64,000 nucleotides of DNA from Streptomyces sp. H27-H1 (GTDB lineage Bacteria; Actinomycetota; Actinomycetes; Streptomycetales; Streptomycetaceae). Made by a program: the position numbers and the translations under genes. How positions within the stretch are numbered: the first letter of the stretch is position 1; each line of letters starts with the position of its first letter. This document shows, in pieces, positions 41,152 to 49,326 of the stretch. The stretch is taken from positions 124,001 to 188,000 of the forward strand of contig NZ_JAPNLJ010000003.1 of the NCBI RefSeq assembly GCF_026627445.1. Reading direction: 5' to 3'. The notes beneath the pieces were generated by a model. The model ran no database searches, was not told the origin of the DNA, and saw only the letters and a program-made list of their open reading frames with translations.

Positions 41152-42546
41152 TCAGTGCCCGGCGGGGGTGAAGGTGGCGATCCGGCGGTCGGCCGGCGAG
41201 TACCCGCTGAGGGTGATGGTCGGGCCGTGCGTGGGGATCGAGGGGTCGGGGAAGTCCGCCGGGATCGGCCGCTGCCCGTCGGCGCGCCGGTCCACCGTGG
41301 TGAACGGGGGCGGGAAGGGTGCGGTGCACTCGATCTGCCGCTCGTAGAACGGCAGCCAGCGGGCGTTGTCGAAGGTGACGGCGCCGATGACCCGGCCCTG
41401 GTAGCCGTAGACCCCCGTGAAGCGGCGCTCGGCCCGCGACCCCTGGGTGATCATGATCTCGGTACCCATGGAGGGCACGCCGACCGACTTGATGTTCACC
41501 CCGAACTGGGAGGACCAGAACGCCGGCACCCACAGGTGCGGGCGGCGGTCGGTGCTCTCGCTCAGCATGTTGTGGGCGGCCGTCTCGGCCTGCGCCACGG
41601 CGTTGCCCCAGTGCTCCAGGGAGAGGAACTGGTAGCCGAACAGGGCGTGCGGGGAGCGGGCCACGTCGCCCGCCACGTAGATGTCGTCGGTGACGATCCC
41701 GCGCAGGTCGAAGGCCCGGCAGCCCGCGTCGCAGGCGATGCCGCGCGGACCCGCCCCGAGTCCGGAGCCGGTCAGCCACTCGGTGTTGCGCTGGGCGCCG
41801 AGCGAGACGACCACCACGTCGCATTCGAGTGTGCTGCCGTCGGAGAGGTGCGCGGCCCGCACCCGTCCGCTGGAGTCGCCCTCCAGGCCGGTCACCATGA
41901 TCCCGGTCCGCAGGTCGACGCCGTTCTCCCGGTGGAGTTCGGCGGCGACCGCCCCGATCACCCCGCCGAGGGCGCCGACCAGGGGGGCGTCCCCGCGTTC
42001 GGCGACGGTCACCTCCAGCCCGCGTTCGCGGCACGCCGAGGCGATCTCGGAGCCGGTGAACCCGGCGCCGATGACCAGGACCCGGCGCGGTCCGGCCGCC
42101 AGCGCACGGGCCAGCCCCGCCCCGTCCTCGCGGGTGCGCAGGGTGAAGACCCCGGAGAGTTCGCCCTCGGCCTCGTTCGGCCAGGGCCGGGCCCGGACTC
42201 CGGTGGCGATCAGCAGGCGGTCGTACGGGACTTCGTCGCCGTCGGCGAGCTTGACCGTACGGGCCGCCATGTCGAGGCCGGTGGCCGCGACGCCCAGCCG
42301 CCATTCGGCGTCGATGTCGCGTCGCCGGGGAAGCAGGGTGTGCTCGGCGTCGGCCCGGCCCAGCAGCACCTGCTTGGACAGCGGAGGGCGGTCGTACGGC
42401 TCGTGGGGCTCGTCGCCGATCAGGGTCAGCGAGCCGGCGAAGCCCTTCTCCCGCATGACCTCGGCGGCACGCAGACCGGCCAGGGAGGCGCCGACGACCA
42501 CGATCCGGCCGGAGCGCTTGAGCTGGTCCAGGGCGGTGTCAGGCAT
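41152..42546 (-). CDS. FAD-dependent ferredoxin reductase
   Basis: 464 residues. FAD-binding dinucleotide fold IVVVGASLAGLRAAEVMREK near residue 14, PYDRPPLSKQVLLG (the putidaredoxin-reductase type FAD loop), a second dinucleotide fold VLVIGAGFTGSEIASACRER for NAD(P)H, and IYVAGDVAR near the flavin. Transfers electrons from NAD(P)H to the adjacent ferredoxin, then to the P450. Start at 42546 lies inside the ferredoxin gene (eight-base overlap) with GGAGG seven bases upstream. The C-terminal extension past the reductase fold (about 400-464) is not recognised. Confidence 0.92.
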   Translation of the reverse strand: MPDTALDQLKRSGRIVVVGASLAGLRAAEVMREKGFAGSLTLIGDEPHEPYDRPPLSKQVLLGRADAEHTLLPRRRDIDAEWRLGVAATGLDMAARTVKLADGDEVPYDRLLIATGVRARPWPNEAEGELSGVFTLRTREDGAGLARALAAGPRRVLVIGAGFTGSEIASACRERGLEVTVAERGDAPLVGALGGVIGAVAAELHRENGVDLRTGIMVTGLEGDSSGRVRAAHLSDGSTLECDVVVVSLGAQRNTEWLTGSGLGAGPRGIACDAGCRAFDLRGIVTDDIYVAGDVARSPHALFGYQFLSLEHWGNAVAQAETAAHNMLSESTDRRPHLWVPAFWSSQFGVNIKSVGVPSMGTEIMITQGSRAERRFTGVYGYQGRVIGAVTFDNARWLPFYERQIECTAPFPPPFTTVDRRADGQRPIPADFPDPSIPTHGPTITLSGYSPADRRIATFTPAGH

Positions 42547-42811
42547 CGGATGCCTCCCCGCCGGCCGCGGCGGCGGCAGGGGTGCGCCGGGCGGTGGCAC
42601 CGCCGGGATCGGGCAGGTCCAGATCGTCCACGAGGATCGCCTGCACGGGGCAGGCGGCGACGGCCTGGGTGATGCGTTCGCGCTGGGCTTCCTCGGCCTG
42701 GGGATCGTAGAGAAGCCCCTCGTCCCCGTGCATCGCGAAGACGTCGGGGGCGAGGAAGGCGCACTGCGCGTACCCCTGGCACCGGTTGAGATCGACGACG
42801 AGCCTCAGCAA
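42539..42811 (-). CDS. P450-type [3Fe-4S] ferredoxin
   Basis: 90 residues. Cys11, Cys17 and Cys54 in the pattern CQGYAQC...ACPVQAI give three cysteine ligands, with Tyr/Ala where a fourth Cys would be, as in [3Fe-4S] ferredoxins that serve Streptomyces P450s. Ala/Gly/Pro-rich tail after residue 65. The start appears to be TTG at 42811, with GAGAGGA seven bases before it; a CTG codon follows directly. First gene of the ferredoxin-reductase-P450 operon. Confidence 0.88.
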   Translation of the reverse strand: MLRLVVDLNRCQGYAQCAFLAPDVFAMHGDEGLLYDPQAEEAQRERITQAVAACPVQAILVDDLDLPDPGGATARRTPAAAAAGGEASDA

Positions 42812-42879
42812 GGTGTGGTCCTCTCGGAGCCCCCCTGGGCTTCCCGACCAGCCTGCGCGCGGTGGGGCCGGGGAGCCCG

Positions 42880-43566
42880 TCAGCCACCGCCATTGGAGTG
42901 CCGTCCGTGCGCCGGGCCCGCAGGATCCGGGGCGGTGGCGCGGCCCCGCCCCGACCGCAGGATGTAAAGGCTCACGATCAGGGCCCAGGCCGGGAAGACC
43001 AGCTCGGACCAGGGCACGGAGGAGCCGGCCACCAGCAGCACCAGGCCCGCGAGGTATCCGGTCAGGGCCAGTGGGCGCGGGAAGACCCCGAGCCGGCGCC
43101 CGATCGTGGCGGTGGCGAACACGAACACGGCGGCCATCCGCATCCCGTACGTGGTCAGCAGTGTGTAGGCGAAGTGGCGGCCGAACTCCTGGGGCTGATC
43201 GTCGTCCAGCACCGTACCGGCGGCCGCGGCGGCGCCGAAGAGACTGGCGACGAAGATCAGCCCGCTGCCCAGGAAGACGGTGGTGACGAACCGGTCCTCG
43301 GCCTCACCGGCGTGTTCGCGCAGCGCGCCCATGAACCACAGGAAGGCGATGCCCGCGAAGGGGACGAGCTCCAGCGCCGTGGTCACCGCGTCCCGCTGGC
43401 CCGCGGTGACCTCGATCCGGGCCGCGCCGCCTCCCTGCGGCAGGGCGATCCGGGCCAGCACGATCGCCGCCGCCATGAGGGCGGCGAAGAGGATCCCCGC
43501 CAGCCCCGCCGCCCGGGGGGTGCTCAGGCTCTGTCCCGGGGCGGTCCCCGGTGTTCCTAGTCTCAT
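42880..43566 (-). CDS. Polytopic membrane protein of unknown function
   Basis: 228 residues with five or six hydrophobic segments (about 18-42, 62-82, 95-118, 135-155, 165-185, 187-202). A soluble loop (VLDDDQPQEFGRHFAYTLLT) sits mid-protein. The C-terminus is a charged, Gly-rich tail. I recognise a Streptomyces conserved hypothetical membrane protein but cannot name a family or reaction. ATG at 43566. It ends 68 bases before the ferredoxin gene and may or may not share its transcript. Confidence 0.75.
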   Translation of the reverse strand: MRLGTPGTAPGQSLSTPRAAGLAGILFAALMAAAIVLARIALPQGGGAARIEVTAGQRDAVTTALELVPFAGIAFLWFMGALREHAGEAEDRFVTTVFLGSGLIFVASLFGAAAAAGTVLDDDQPQEFGRHFAYTLLTTYGMRMAAVFVFATATIGRRLGVFPRPLALTGYLAGLVLLVAGSSVPWSELVFPAWALIVSLYILRSGRGRATAPDPAGPAHGRHSNGGG

Positions 43567-43654
43567 TCGTCCAGCAAGCCCGGGGTACGGCCGTGGTGCC
43601 AGCGGGGCCGCGCGCCCGGGTGACGGCGGGCCGGGGTTCCGCCCAAGGCAGGGT

Positions 43655-43722
43655 GATGTAAGAAATCATTGACATCGAGTATGGGTTCTTTTACCTTCGT
43701 GATGTCAAAGTTCTTTTACATG
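43655..43722 (+). promoter_or_regulatory. Promoter with two inverted copies of a 21-bp operator
   Basis: TTGACA (43669-43674), a 17-base spacer and TACCTT (43692-43697) form a good sigma-70-like promoter. Two dyads flank it: 43655-43676 (GATGT-N12-ACATC) and 43701-43722 (ATGT-N12-ACAT core). The second, read on the minus strand, matches the first at 17 of 21 positions. One site covers the -35 box, the other the start of transcription, as expected for a repressor. The likely repressor is the XRE protein two genes downstream. Confidence 0.7.
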
Positions 43723-43737
43723 GGAGCGGGTGCGGTC

Positions 43738-44169
43738 GTGGCCTTCGAAGAGAAGCGCGCATGGATCATGGGGGTGGTCGCGGTCGTCGGGTACGCCGTC
43801 TACCTGGCCCTCGTGCTGGGCCGGCCCGGCGACGGCGTCCCCCTCGCGGAGGTCCCGTACATCACCCCGCTGCTCTGGACGGTCGGCGGCGCCATCGTGG
43901 CCGCGATGCTCATGAACATCGCGGTCGCGGCGGCCGCACCCGGTGAGGCCGACGTCAAGGACCAGCGCGACAAGGAGATCGGCCGCCTGGGCGAGCACGC
44001 CGGACAGTCCTTCCTCGTCATCGGCGCCGTGGCCGCGCTGATCCTCTCCATGGCCGGGGCCGACCGTTTCTGGATCTCGAACGCCCTCTACCTGGGCTTC
44101 GTCCTCTCGGCGGTGCTCGGCTCGGTCGTGAAGCTCGCCGCCTACCGCTGGGGGTTCCAGTCGTGGTGA
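43738..44169 (+). CDS. Four-helix membrane protein (XRE-partner family)
   Basis: 143 residues from the GTG at 43738, with GGAG 11 bases upstream. Earlier in-frame ATGs at 43681 and 43720 lie on or just after the predicted promoter and operator, so I prefer the later start. Hydrophobic segments near 10-28 (IMGVVAVVGYAVYLALVLG), 40-65, 93-112 and 118-137; a charged loop DVKDQRDKEIGRLGEHAGQS faces one side. It is paired with a YozG-like XRE regulator, a common two-gene unit in actinobacteria and firmicutes whose role is unknown. Confidence 0.75.
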   Translation: MAFEEKRAWIMGVVAVVGYAVYLALVLGRPGDGVPLAEVPYITPLLWTVGGAIVAAMLMNIAVAAAAPGEADVKDQRDKEIGRLGEHAGQSFLVIGAVAALILSMAGADRFWISNALYLGFVLSAVLGSVVKLAAYRWGFQSW

Positions 44170-44396
44170 AGCCGACCGGCATCACGAACCGGATCAGGAC
44201 CCTGCGCTTCGAGCGCGCGGAGATGACCCAGGCGGAGCTGGCGGAGCGCATCGGCGTGACCCGGCAGACCGTCATCGCCATCGAGAAGGGCCGTTACTCG
44301 CCCTCGCTGGAGACGGCGTTCAGGATCGCCCGCGTCTTCGCGGTGCCGCTCGAACAGGTATTCCAATACGGGGACGAGGAAGGGGAGACGCCGTGA
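44166..44396 (+). CDS. Small XRE-family (YozG-like) transcriptional regulator
   Basis: 76 residues. Helix-turn-helix across about 19-60: MTQAELAERIGVTRQTVIAI then EKGRYSPSLETAFRIARVF, with the SLETAFRIA recognition region typical of YozG-like proteins. GTG at 44166 overlaps the membrane protein stop by four bases; another GTG at 44163 is also possible. It overlaps the oxidoreductase start by four bases, so all three genes form one unit. Probably binds the two inverted 21-bp operators at 43655-43722 and represses its own operon. Confidence 0.88.
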   Translation: MKPTGITNRIRTLRFERAEMTQAELAERIGVTRQTVIAIEKGRYSPSLETAFRIARVFAVPLEQVFQYGDEEGETP

Positions 44397-45364
44397 AGGC
44401 GATCACGCAGTACAGGTACGGCTCCAGCGAGGTGCTGGAGCTGAGGGACATCGAAACCCCGACACCGGGCGAGGGCGAGGTGCTCATAGCCGTGCGGGCA
44501 GCCGCCGTGGACGCGGGGGTCTGGCACCTCATGAGCGGCAGGCCCTACCTGCTGCGGCTCATGGGGTACGGACTGCGCGCACCGAGCGTTCCCGTGCGCG
44601 GCCGGGAGGTCTCCGGGCTGGTCGAGGCGGTCGGGGAGGGGGTGAGCGCCTTCCGCGTGGGGGACGAGGTGTTCGGCATCTGCGAGGGCTCCTTCGCGCA
44701 GTACGCGACCGCCCGGCAGGACAGGCTCGCGCACAAGCCCGCCGGCCTGCCCCTGGAGGAGGCCGCCGCCCTCCCGATCTCCGGGCTCACCGCGCTCCAG
44801 GCGCTGCGCGACGCGGGGCGGGTGCGGCCCGGGCAGCGGGTCCTGGTCATCGGCGCCGCGGGCGGGGTCGGCACCTTCGCGGTGCAACTGGCCAAGGCGT
44901 ACGGGGCGCACGTCACCGGAGTGTGCAGCACCACCAAGACGGAGCTGGTGCGCGCGCTCGGCGCGGACGAGGTCATCGACTACACCCGCGAGGAGTTCGC
45001 CGACGGCGCCCGCCGCTACGACCTCGTCCTGGACACCGCGGGCAACCGCCCCCTGGCCCATCTCAGGCGCGCCCTGACCCCGCGCGGGACGCTCGTGATC
45101 ATCGGCGGCGAGGGCGGCGGCCGCTGGCTGGGCGGCATGGGCCGGGTCCTCTGGGCGGCGCTGCTGAACCCCTTCGTGCGCCACGGCCTCAAGGGGTTCA
45201 TCTCCGCCGAGCGCCAGGCCGACCTGGAGGTCCTGCGGCGGCACGTCGAGGACGGCACGCTGTCCCCCGCCGTCCAGCTCACCTGCCCGCTCGCCGAGGC
45301 CCCGGACGCCATCGACCGGCTCCACCGGGGTGAGGCGCGCGGGAAGATCCTCATCACGCCTTAG
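44393..45364 (+). CDS. Zinc-independent MDR-family NAD(P)-dependent quinone oxidoreductase
   Basis: 323 residues. GroES-like N-terminal part (PGEGEVLIAVRAAAVDAGVW, RGREVSGLVEAVGEG) and Rossmann part with VLVIGAAGGVGTFAVQLAKA. The zinc-ligand Cys/His pattern of alcohol dehydrogenases is absent, which places it with quinone oxidoreductase/reticulon-4-interacting-protein-like enzymes. It reduces quinones or activated alkenes in known members. Starts within the XRE gene (four-base overlap), so it is the third gene of that operon and probably its metabolic output. Confidence 0.9.
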   Translation: MKAITQYRYGSSEVLELRDIETPTPGEGEVLIAVRAAAVDAGVWHLMSGRPYLLRLMGYGLRAPSVPVRGREVSGLVEAVGEGVSAFRVGDEVFGICEGSFAQYATARQDRLAHKPAGLPLEEAAALPISGLTALQALRDAGRVRPGQRVLVIGAAGGVGTFAVQLAKAYGAHVTGVCSTTKTELVRALGADEVIDYTREEFADGARRYDLVLDTAGNRPLAHLRRALTPRGTLVIIGGEGGGRWLGGMGRVLWAALLNPFVRHGLKGFISAERQADLEVLRRHVEDGTLSPAVQLTCPLAEAPDAIDRLHRGEARGKILITP

Positions 45365-45389
45365 GGCGCGTCCCCCGGATCGGGCCGGA

Positions 45390-46415
45390 TCAGCCCGTGG
45401 CGCCCGGGGACGCGACCCGGGCGGACGGTGTCGAGCCGGTGCCGGACGGGGTGGGCGAAGCGGTCGCGGTGGGCGTGGCAGGCGCTGCGGACGAGCCAGG
45501 CGCTGCGGAGGCGCCGGGCGCCGCCGGTGTGGCCGTGTCCCCGGGGGTGCCCGGCGGCGTCGTGCCGGGCGTGGCCGTCGGGGATTGCGGGGCGCAGATG
45601 ATTTCGTCGCGCGGGGTGTAGTGCGTACGGAACGTCTCCCGGCCGACCTCGTGGCCGGCCCGGACGAAGACGCGGTCGACGGAGACGTCGAATCCCTCCA
45701 GCGGGGTCTGTGCCTCGCAGGTGGGGCCGGTGTCGGTGCGCTTCGCCGGCGGCGTGACGTGGGTCCGCGGGCCCTTGGTCGCGCGGATCTCGTCGTACTG
45801 CTTCGTGCCGAGCAGGGTGACGGTCACCGAGGTGTCGGTGGACTTGGCGAGGACGGTGACCGGGGACCCGGAGTCGTTCTGCCAGCGCAGGTCGAGGGTG
45901 CCCCAGGCGACGGTGGCCTCGCGGCCTTCCGGGTACCGCTCGATGTAGAAGGAGTGCGCCCCGTGCTCGACCGGCTTCAGGCCCGCGAAGAACATGGCGT
46001 TGTACATGGTCGTCGCGACCGCGGAGACGCCGCCGCCGGGCGATTTCACGTAACGGCCGTCGTTGATCATGATGCCGTCGACGAAGCCGTTCTCCTTGGT
46101 GCGCTCACCCACCGCCTGGTTGAAGCTCCAGATCTCGCCGGGCCGCACGACCGCGCCGTTGATCAGCTCCACGGCGCGCGCGATGTTGTGGGTGCGGTAG
46201 GGCGCGGCGGGAAAGGCGACGGTGAAGGAGGAGAGCACCTGCTGCCCGGCGGGGGCCTGGGGGGCGGCCGTGTGGCCGGTCGCCCGGTCCGCCGCGGGCC
46301 CGTCGGCTGCGGCCGCGGGACCGGCGGCCAGGCCCCCGAGGCCGAGTACGGCGGCGGTGCCCGCCGATATCAGGGCGATCCGCGTGGTGGCGGTACGGCC
46401 GTGGGCGCGTCGCAT
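45390..46415 (-). CDS. Secreted VanW-family protein
   Basis: 341 residues. Signal peptide about 1-38 (IALISAGTAAVLGLGGLAAG). The VanW domain spans about 58-200: YRTHNIARAVELINGAVVRP, the central GGGVSAVATTMYNAMFFAGL and EHGAHSFYIERYPEGREATV, all family-typical. Then a Cys-containing beta region (TGPTCEAQTPLEG ... IICAPQS) and an Ala/Pro/Thr/Ser-rich tail from about 290. VanW proteins are named from a vancomycin-resistance cluster but have no proven resistance function; they are probably cell-wall associated. ATG at 46415 chosen just before the signal sequence. Confidence 0.88.
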   Translation of the reverse strand: MRRAHGRTATTRIALISAGTAAVLGLGGLAAGPAAAADGPAADRATGHTAAPQAPAGQQVLSSFTVAFPAAPYRTHNIARAVELINGAVVRPGEIWSFNQAVGERTKENGFVDGIMINDGRYVKSPGGGVSAVATTMYNAMFFAGLKPVEHGAHSFYIERYPEGREATVAWGTLDLRWQNDSGSPVTVLAKSTDTSVTVTLLGTKQYDEIRATKGPRTHVTPPAKRTDTGPTCEAQTPLEGFDVSVDRVFVRAGHEVGRETFRTHYTPRDEIICAPQSPTATPGTTPPGTPGDTATPAAPGASAAPGSSAAPATPTATASPTPSGTGSTPSARVASPGATG

Positions 46416-46455
46416 GTCTCTCCCTGTCGCTCTGGAATCCCCGAACCACACAAGC

Positions 46456-46474
46456 TTGGTCTAAATCGGACCAA
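46456..46474 (-). promoter_or_regulatory. TTGGTC-N7-GACCAA dyad upstream of the VanW gene
   Basis: A perfect six-base inverted repeat with a seven-base AT-rich centre, 41 bases before the VanW start. The TGGTCTA core recalls GntR-type (DasR-like) sites, but the spacing differs, so the regulator is unknown. Confidence 0.4.
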
Positions 46475-46510
46475 AAGGGCGAAAAATGTGCCGGTTCTCA
46501 CGTGGGCGGC

Positions 46511-46555
46511 CAGGGCAGCCAGGGCAGCCAGGGCAGCCCGGGCAGCCCGGGAGGG
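46511..46555 (+). repeat. Nine-base tandem repeat
   Basis: About five units of CAGGGCAGC or CCGGGCAGC in the intergenic gap between the VanW gene and the MFS stop. No coding role seen. Confidence 0.85.
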
Positions 46556-46572
46556 TAGGGCGGGGAGCCGGC

Positions 46573-47820
46573 CTACGGAACCGACCGGATCCGTCGGACC
46601 AGCAGCGATCCCGCGAGGGCCAGCGCGCCCGCCAGGGCGTACAGGGCCGTGTACCCGCCGAGGTGGGTGACGACCGGGGCCGCGATCACCGGGGCCAGCA
46701 CCTGCGGCAGTGCGTTGGCGATGTTGATGACGCCCAGGTCCTTGCCCCGGTCCTCGGCGGTCGGCAGTACGTCCGTGAGCAGGGCGAAGTCCACCGCCGT
46801 GTACACGCCGAAGCCGAGGCCCAGAATGAGTGAGGCGACGACCGCGCCGGTCCAGGTCTGCCAGACGGCGAGCAGCAGCGTGGCCGCGGCGATGACCAGC
46901 CCCGAGCGGATGACGTAGGACTTCCGGCGGCCGCTGCGGTCCGACCGGACGCCGCTGATCACCACCGTGGAGAGCAGGGTGAGGGCGTTGAGCGCCGTGA
47001 GGATCAGGACGCCGGTGTCCGCGTCGCCCCCGTAGCGCACGGCGTCGGTCAGGTAGTACAGCAGGTACATCGTGCTGATGGAGTACGAGAGGTTCATCAG
47101 GAACCGGGTCAGCCAGGCCCAGCCGAAGTCGGGATGGCGGCGCGGGTCGATCCAGAAGCCGGTCACGAAGCTGCGCCACCGGAAGGCCGGCCGGGCGGCG
47201 CGGGCCAGCACCGAGTCCCGCCGCATCAGCAGGTACGGCACGGCCGCGAGCACGGAGAAGGCCGCGCAGGCCAGATAGCCGGCGGTGATCCCGCCCGCGA
47301 CCGTGGCCAGCGCCGTGCCGACCAGGATCCCGATGACCTGGGAGACGCCGAGCCAGCCGCCGACCAGGCCGCGCTGCCGGGCCGGGACCTGGTCGGGGAC
47401 GGCCGCGGTGAGCGCGGAGAAGGCCGCGTTGAGGGCGAGCTGGACCAGGCACCAGCCCGCGATCACCACCGCGAGGCTCTGCGCGAACCCGAGGACCACG
47501 AGGCCGGCGGCCCCGCCCGCCACTCCGCCCGCCACCCAGGGGATGCGGCGGCCCGCGCGCGCCGTCGTACGGTCGGACAGCGCTCCGAAGACGGGATTGG
47601 CGACCATCGAGACGGCCGCTCCCAGCCCCGTCACCACGGCGAGCGTGGACGCCTTGTGGTCGGGGGTGAGGTGCTCGGCCTGGCGCGCCAGGAGCAGCTG
47701 CAGCGGTCCGAACCAGCCGACCCAGACCCCGAGGTTCGCGAAGGACAGCGCGCTCACCCACCGGCCGCCGGGCGCCGCGGCGGTACCCGCATCCGCCGCG
47801 GCCTTCGGCCCGGCGGTCAC
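46573..47820 (-). CDS. MFS transporter, probable glycoside/sugar uptake
   Basis: 415 residues, GTG at 47820 overlapping the GH1 stop by four bases. Twelve hydrophobic helices. FGALSDRTTARAGRRIPWVAG is MFS motif A in the form seen in the GPH/melibiose-type and sugar-porter-like families. Central loop includes RHPDFGWAWLTRFLMNLSYS. YTAVDFALLTDVLPTAEDRG is a second-half motif of the same group. Overlap with a beta-glucosidase gene argues that it imports the glycoside which that enzyme splits. No operator seen directly upstream of the pair. Confidence 0.83.
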   Translation of the reverse strand: MTAGPKAAADAGTAAAPGGRWVSALSFANLGVWVGWFGPLQLLLARQAEHLTPDHKASTLAVVTGLGAAVSMVANPVFGALSDRTTARAGRRIPWVAGGVAGGAAGLVVLGFAQSLAVVIAGWCLVQLALNAAFSALTAAVPDQVPARQRGLVGGWLGVSQVIGILVGTALATVAGGITAGYLACAAFSVLAAVPYLLMRRDSVLARAARPAFRWRSFVTGFWIDPRRHPDFGWAWLTRFLMNLSYSISTMYLLYYLTDAVRYGGDADTGVLILTALNALTLLSTVVISGVRSDRSGRRKSYVIRSGLVIAAATLLLAVWQTWTGAVVASLILGLGFGVYTAVDFALLTDVLPTAEDRGKDLGVINIANALPQVLAPVIAAPVVTHLGGYTALYALAGALALAGSLLVRRIRSVP

Positions 47821-49193
47821 CTGCCGCTCTTGATCAGGTCGCGGTACCAGGCGTACGACTCCTTGGGGGTCCGCGCCAGCGTCTCGTAGTTGACGTGGAC
47901 CAGGCCGAACCGCTGCCGATAGCCCTCCGCCCACTCGAAGTTGTCCAGGATCGACCAGATGAAGTAGCCGCGGACGTCGGCGCCCTCGGCCATCGCCTCG
48001 TGCAGGGCGCGGACGTGGCCCTCGTGATAGGCGATCCGGCGCGCGTCCTGGATCCTGCCCGTGCCCGGGTCGGGCCCGTCGCCGTACGAGCAGCCGTTCT
48101 CGGTGATGTACAGGGGCGGCAGCCGGTCGCCGTAGCGTGCGCGCAGGGTGGCCAGCAGTTCGCGCAGTCCGTCCGGGACCACCGGCCAGTCGAAGTCGGT
48201 GCGCTCGTACCCCTCGATCTCCCGGATGCCGAAGGGCAGGCCGGAGGGCATCTCGATGCCGCCGAAGGCGGAGGCGCCGGCCGGGGTGGGGGCGCCGACG
48301 AGCATCGGGTTGTAGTAGTTGACTCCGTACCAGTCCAGCGGGGCCGAGATGGCCTTGAGGTCCTGTGCCACCGGCCCGGGCAGGAGCGCCTCCAGGCCGG
48401 CCGGGTAGGCGCCGGTCAGGATCGGGTCCGAGAAGAGCCGGTTGGTGAGCGTGTCGTACAGCTCGGCCGCCTCCCGGTCCTCCTCGCTGTCCCCGGCGGT
48501 CCACACCGGGCTGTGCGAGGCGGCTATGCCGATGTGGCGGGCGCCCGCCGCGCGCAGGGCCTGTACGCCCAGACCGTGGGCCAGCAACTGGTGGTGGGCG
48601 GCGGGCAGGGCGTCGAAGACGAGCTGTTTGCCGGGGGCGTGCTCGCCGAGCCCGTACCCGAGGAGGGTGACCTCGGCGGGCTCGTTGATGGTGATCCACA
48701 TGGGCACGCGGTCGGCGAGCCGTTCGGCGACCACCGTGGCGTACGCCGCGAACCGCTCGGCGGTGTCGCGCTTCAGCCAGCCGCCCCGCTCCTCCAGGGC
48801 GAGCGGGGTGTCCCAGTGGAAGAGGGTGGGTACCGGATCGATCCCCGCAGCGCACAGCTCGTCGACGAGCCGGTCGTAGAAGTCCAGCCCCGCCCGGTTG
48901 ACGGCCCCCTGCCCGTCGGGCAGGACCCGGGACCAGGAGACGGAGAACCGGTAGGCGTCCACGCCCAGTCCGCCCATCAGGGCAACGTCCTCGCGGTAGC
49001 GGCGGTAGTGGTCGGTGGCCACCTCCGCGTGCGAGCCGTCCTTGACGCGCCCCTGCTCCCTGGTGAAGGCGTCCCAGGAGGAGGGCCCCCGGCCGTCGGC
49101 CGTCGGCGAGCCCTCGATCTGGAAGGCGGAGGCGGAGACCCCCCAGCGGAAGCCGGCCGGAAAACGGGGTACGGGCGGTACGGATGCGCTCAT
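47817..49193 (-). CDS. Beta-glucosidase, glycoside hydrolase family 1
   Basis: 458 residues, the standard GH1 length, with a complete TIM barrel from FPAGFRWGVSASAFQIEGSP to the WSILDNFEWAEGY aglycone region. Acid/base Glu171 in TINEP and nucleophile Glu365 in ITENG are both present, so it is a retaining beta-glycosidase. No signal peptide, so it acts in the cytoplasm on imported oligosaccharides or phenolic glucosides. First gene of a two-gene unit with the MFS importer. Confidence 0.93.
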   Translation of the reverse strand: MSASVPPVPRFPAGFRWGVSASAFQIEGSPTADGRGPSSWDAFTREQGRVKDGSHAEVATDHYRRYREDVALMGGLGVDAYRFSVSWSRVLPDGQGAVNRAGLDFYDRLVDELCAAGIDPVPTLFHWDTPLALEERGGWLKRDTAERFAAYATVVAERLADRVPMWITINEPAEVTLLGYGLGEHAPGKQLVFDALPAAHHQLLAHGLGVQALRAAGARHIGIAASHSPVWTAGDSEEDREAAELYDTLTNRLFSDPILTGAYPAGLEALLPGPVAQDLKAISAPLDWYGVNYYNPMLVGAPTPAGASAFGGIEMPSGLPFGIREIEGYERTDFDWPVVPDGLRELLATLRARYGDRLPPLYITENGCSYGDGPDPGTGRIQDARRIAYHEGHVRALHEAMAEGADVRGYFIWSILDNFEWAEGYRQRFGLVHVNYETLARTPKESYAWYRDLIKSGR

Positions 49194-49326
49194 GCGGACT
49201 CGCTTAGGTCGGGGACGCGCGGGATCCCCGGCACGGGTGCGGGGACGCGCCGGCGGGCGCGCTGCTCACGGCACTTTCGGGTCCCCGGACCCGCCCTGTC
49301 AATGGAAAGTGAACAATTCTCAACTT

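Noticed and set aside
43681..43737. Extended N-terminus of the membrane protein from ATGs at 43681 or 43720
   Set aside because: These codons lie on or beside the predicted -10 box and operator and lack a ribosome site; the GTG at 43738 fits better.
45390..46415. Vancomycin-resistance determinant (VanW) together with the VanX-like gene at 57 kb
   Set aside because: VanW proteins have no shown resistance role, the genes are 10 kb apart, and no vanH, vanA or vanRS is present.
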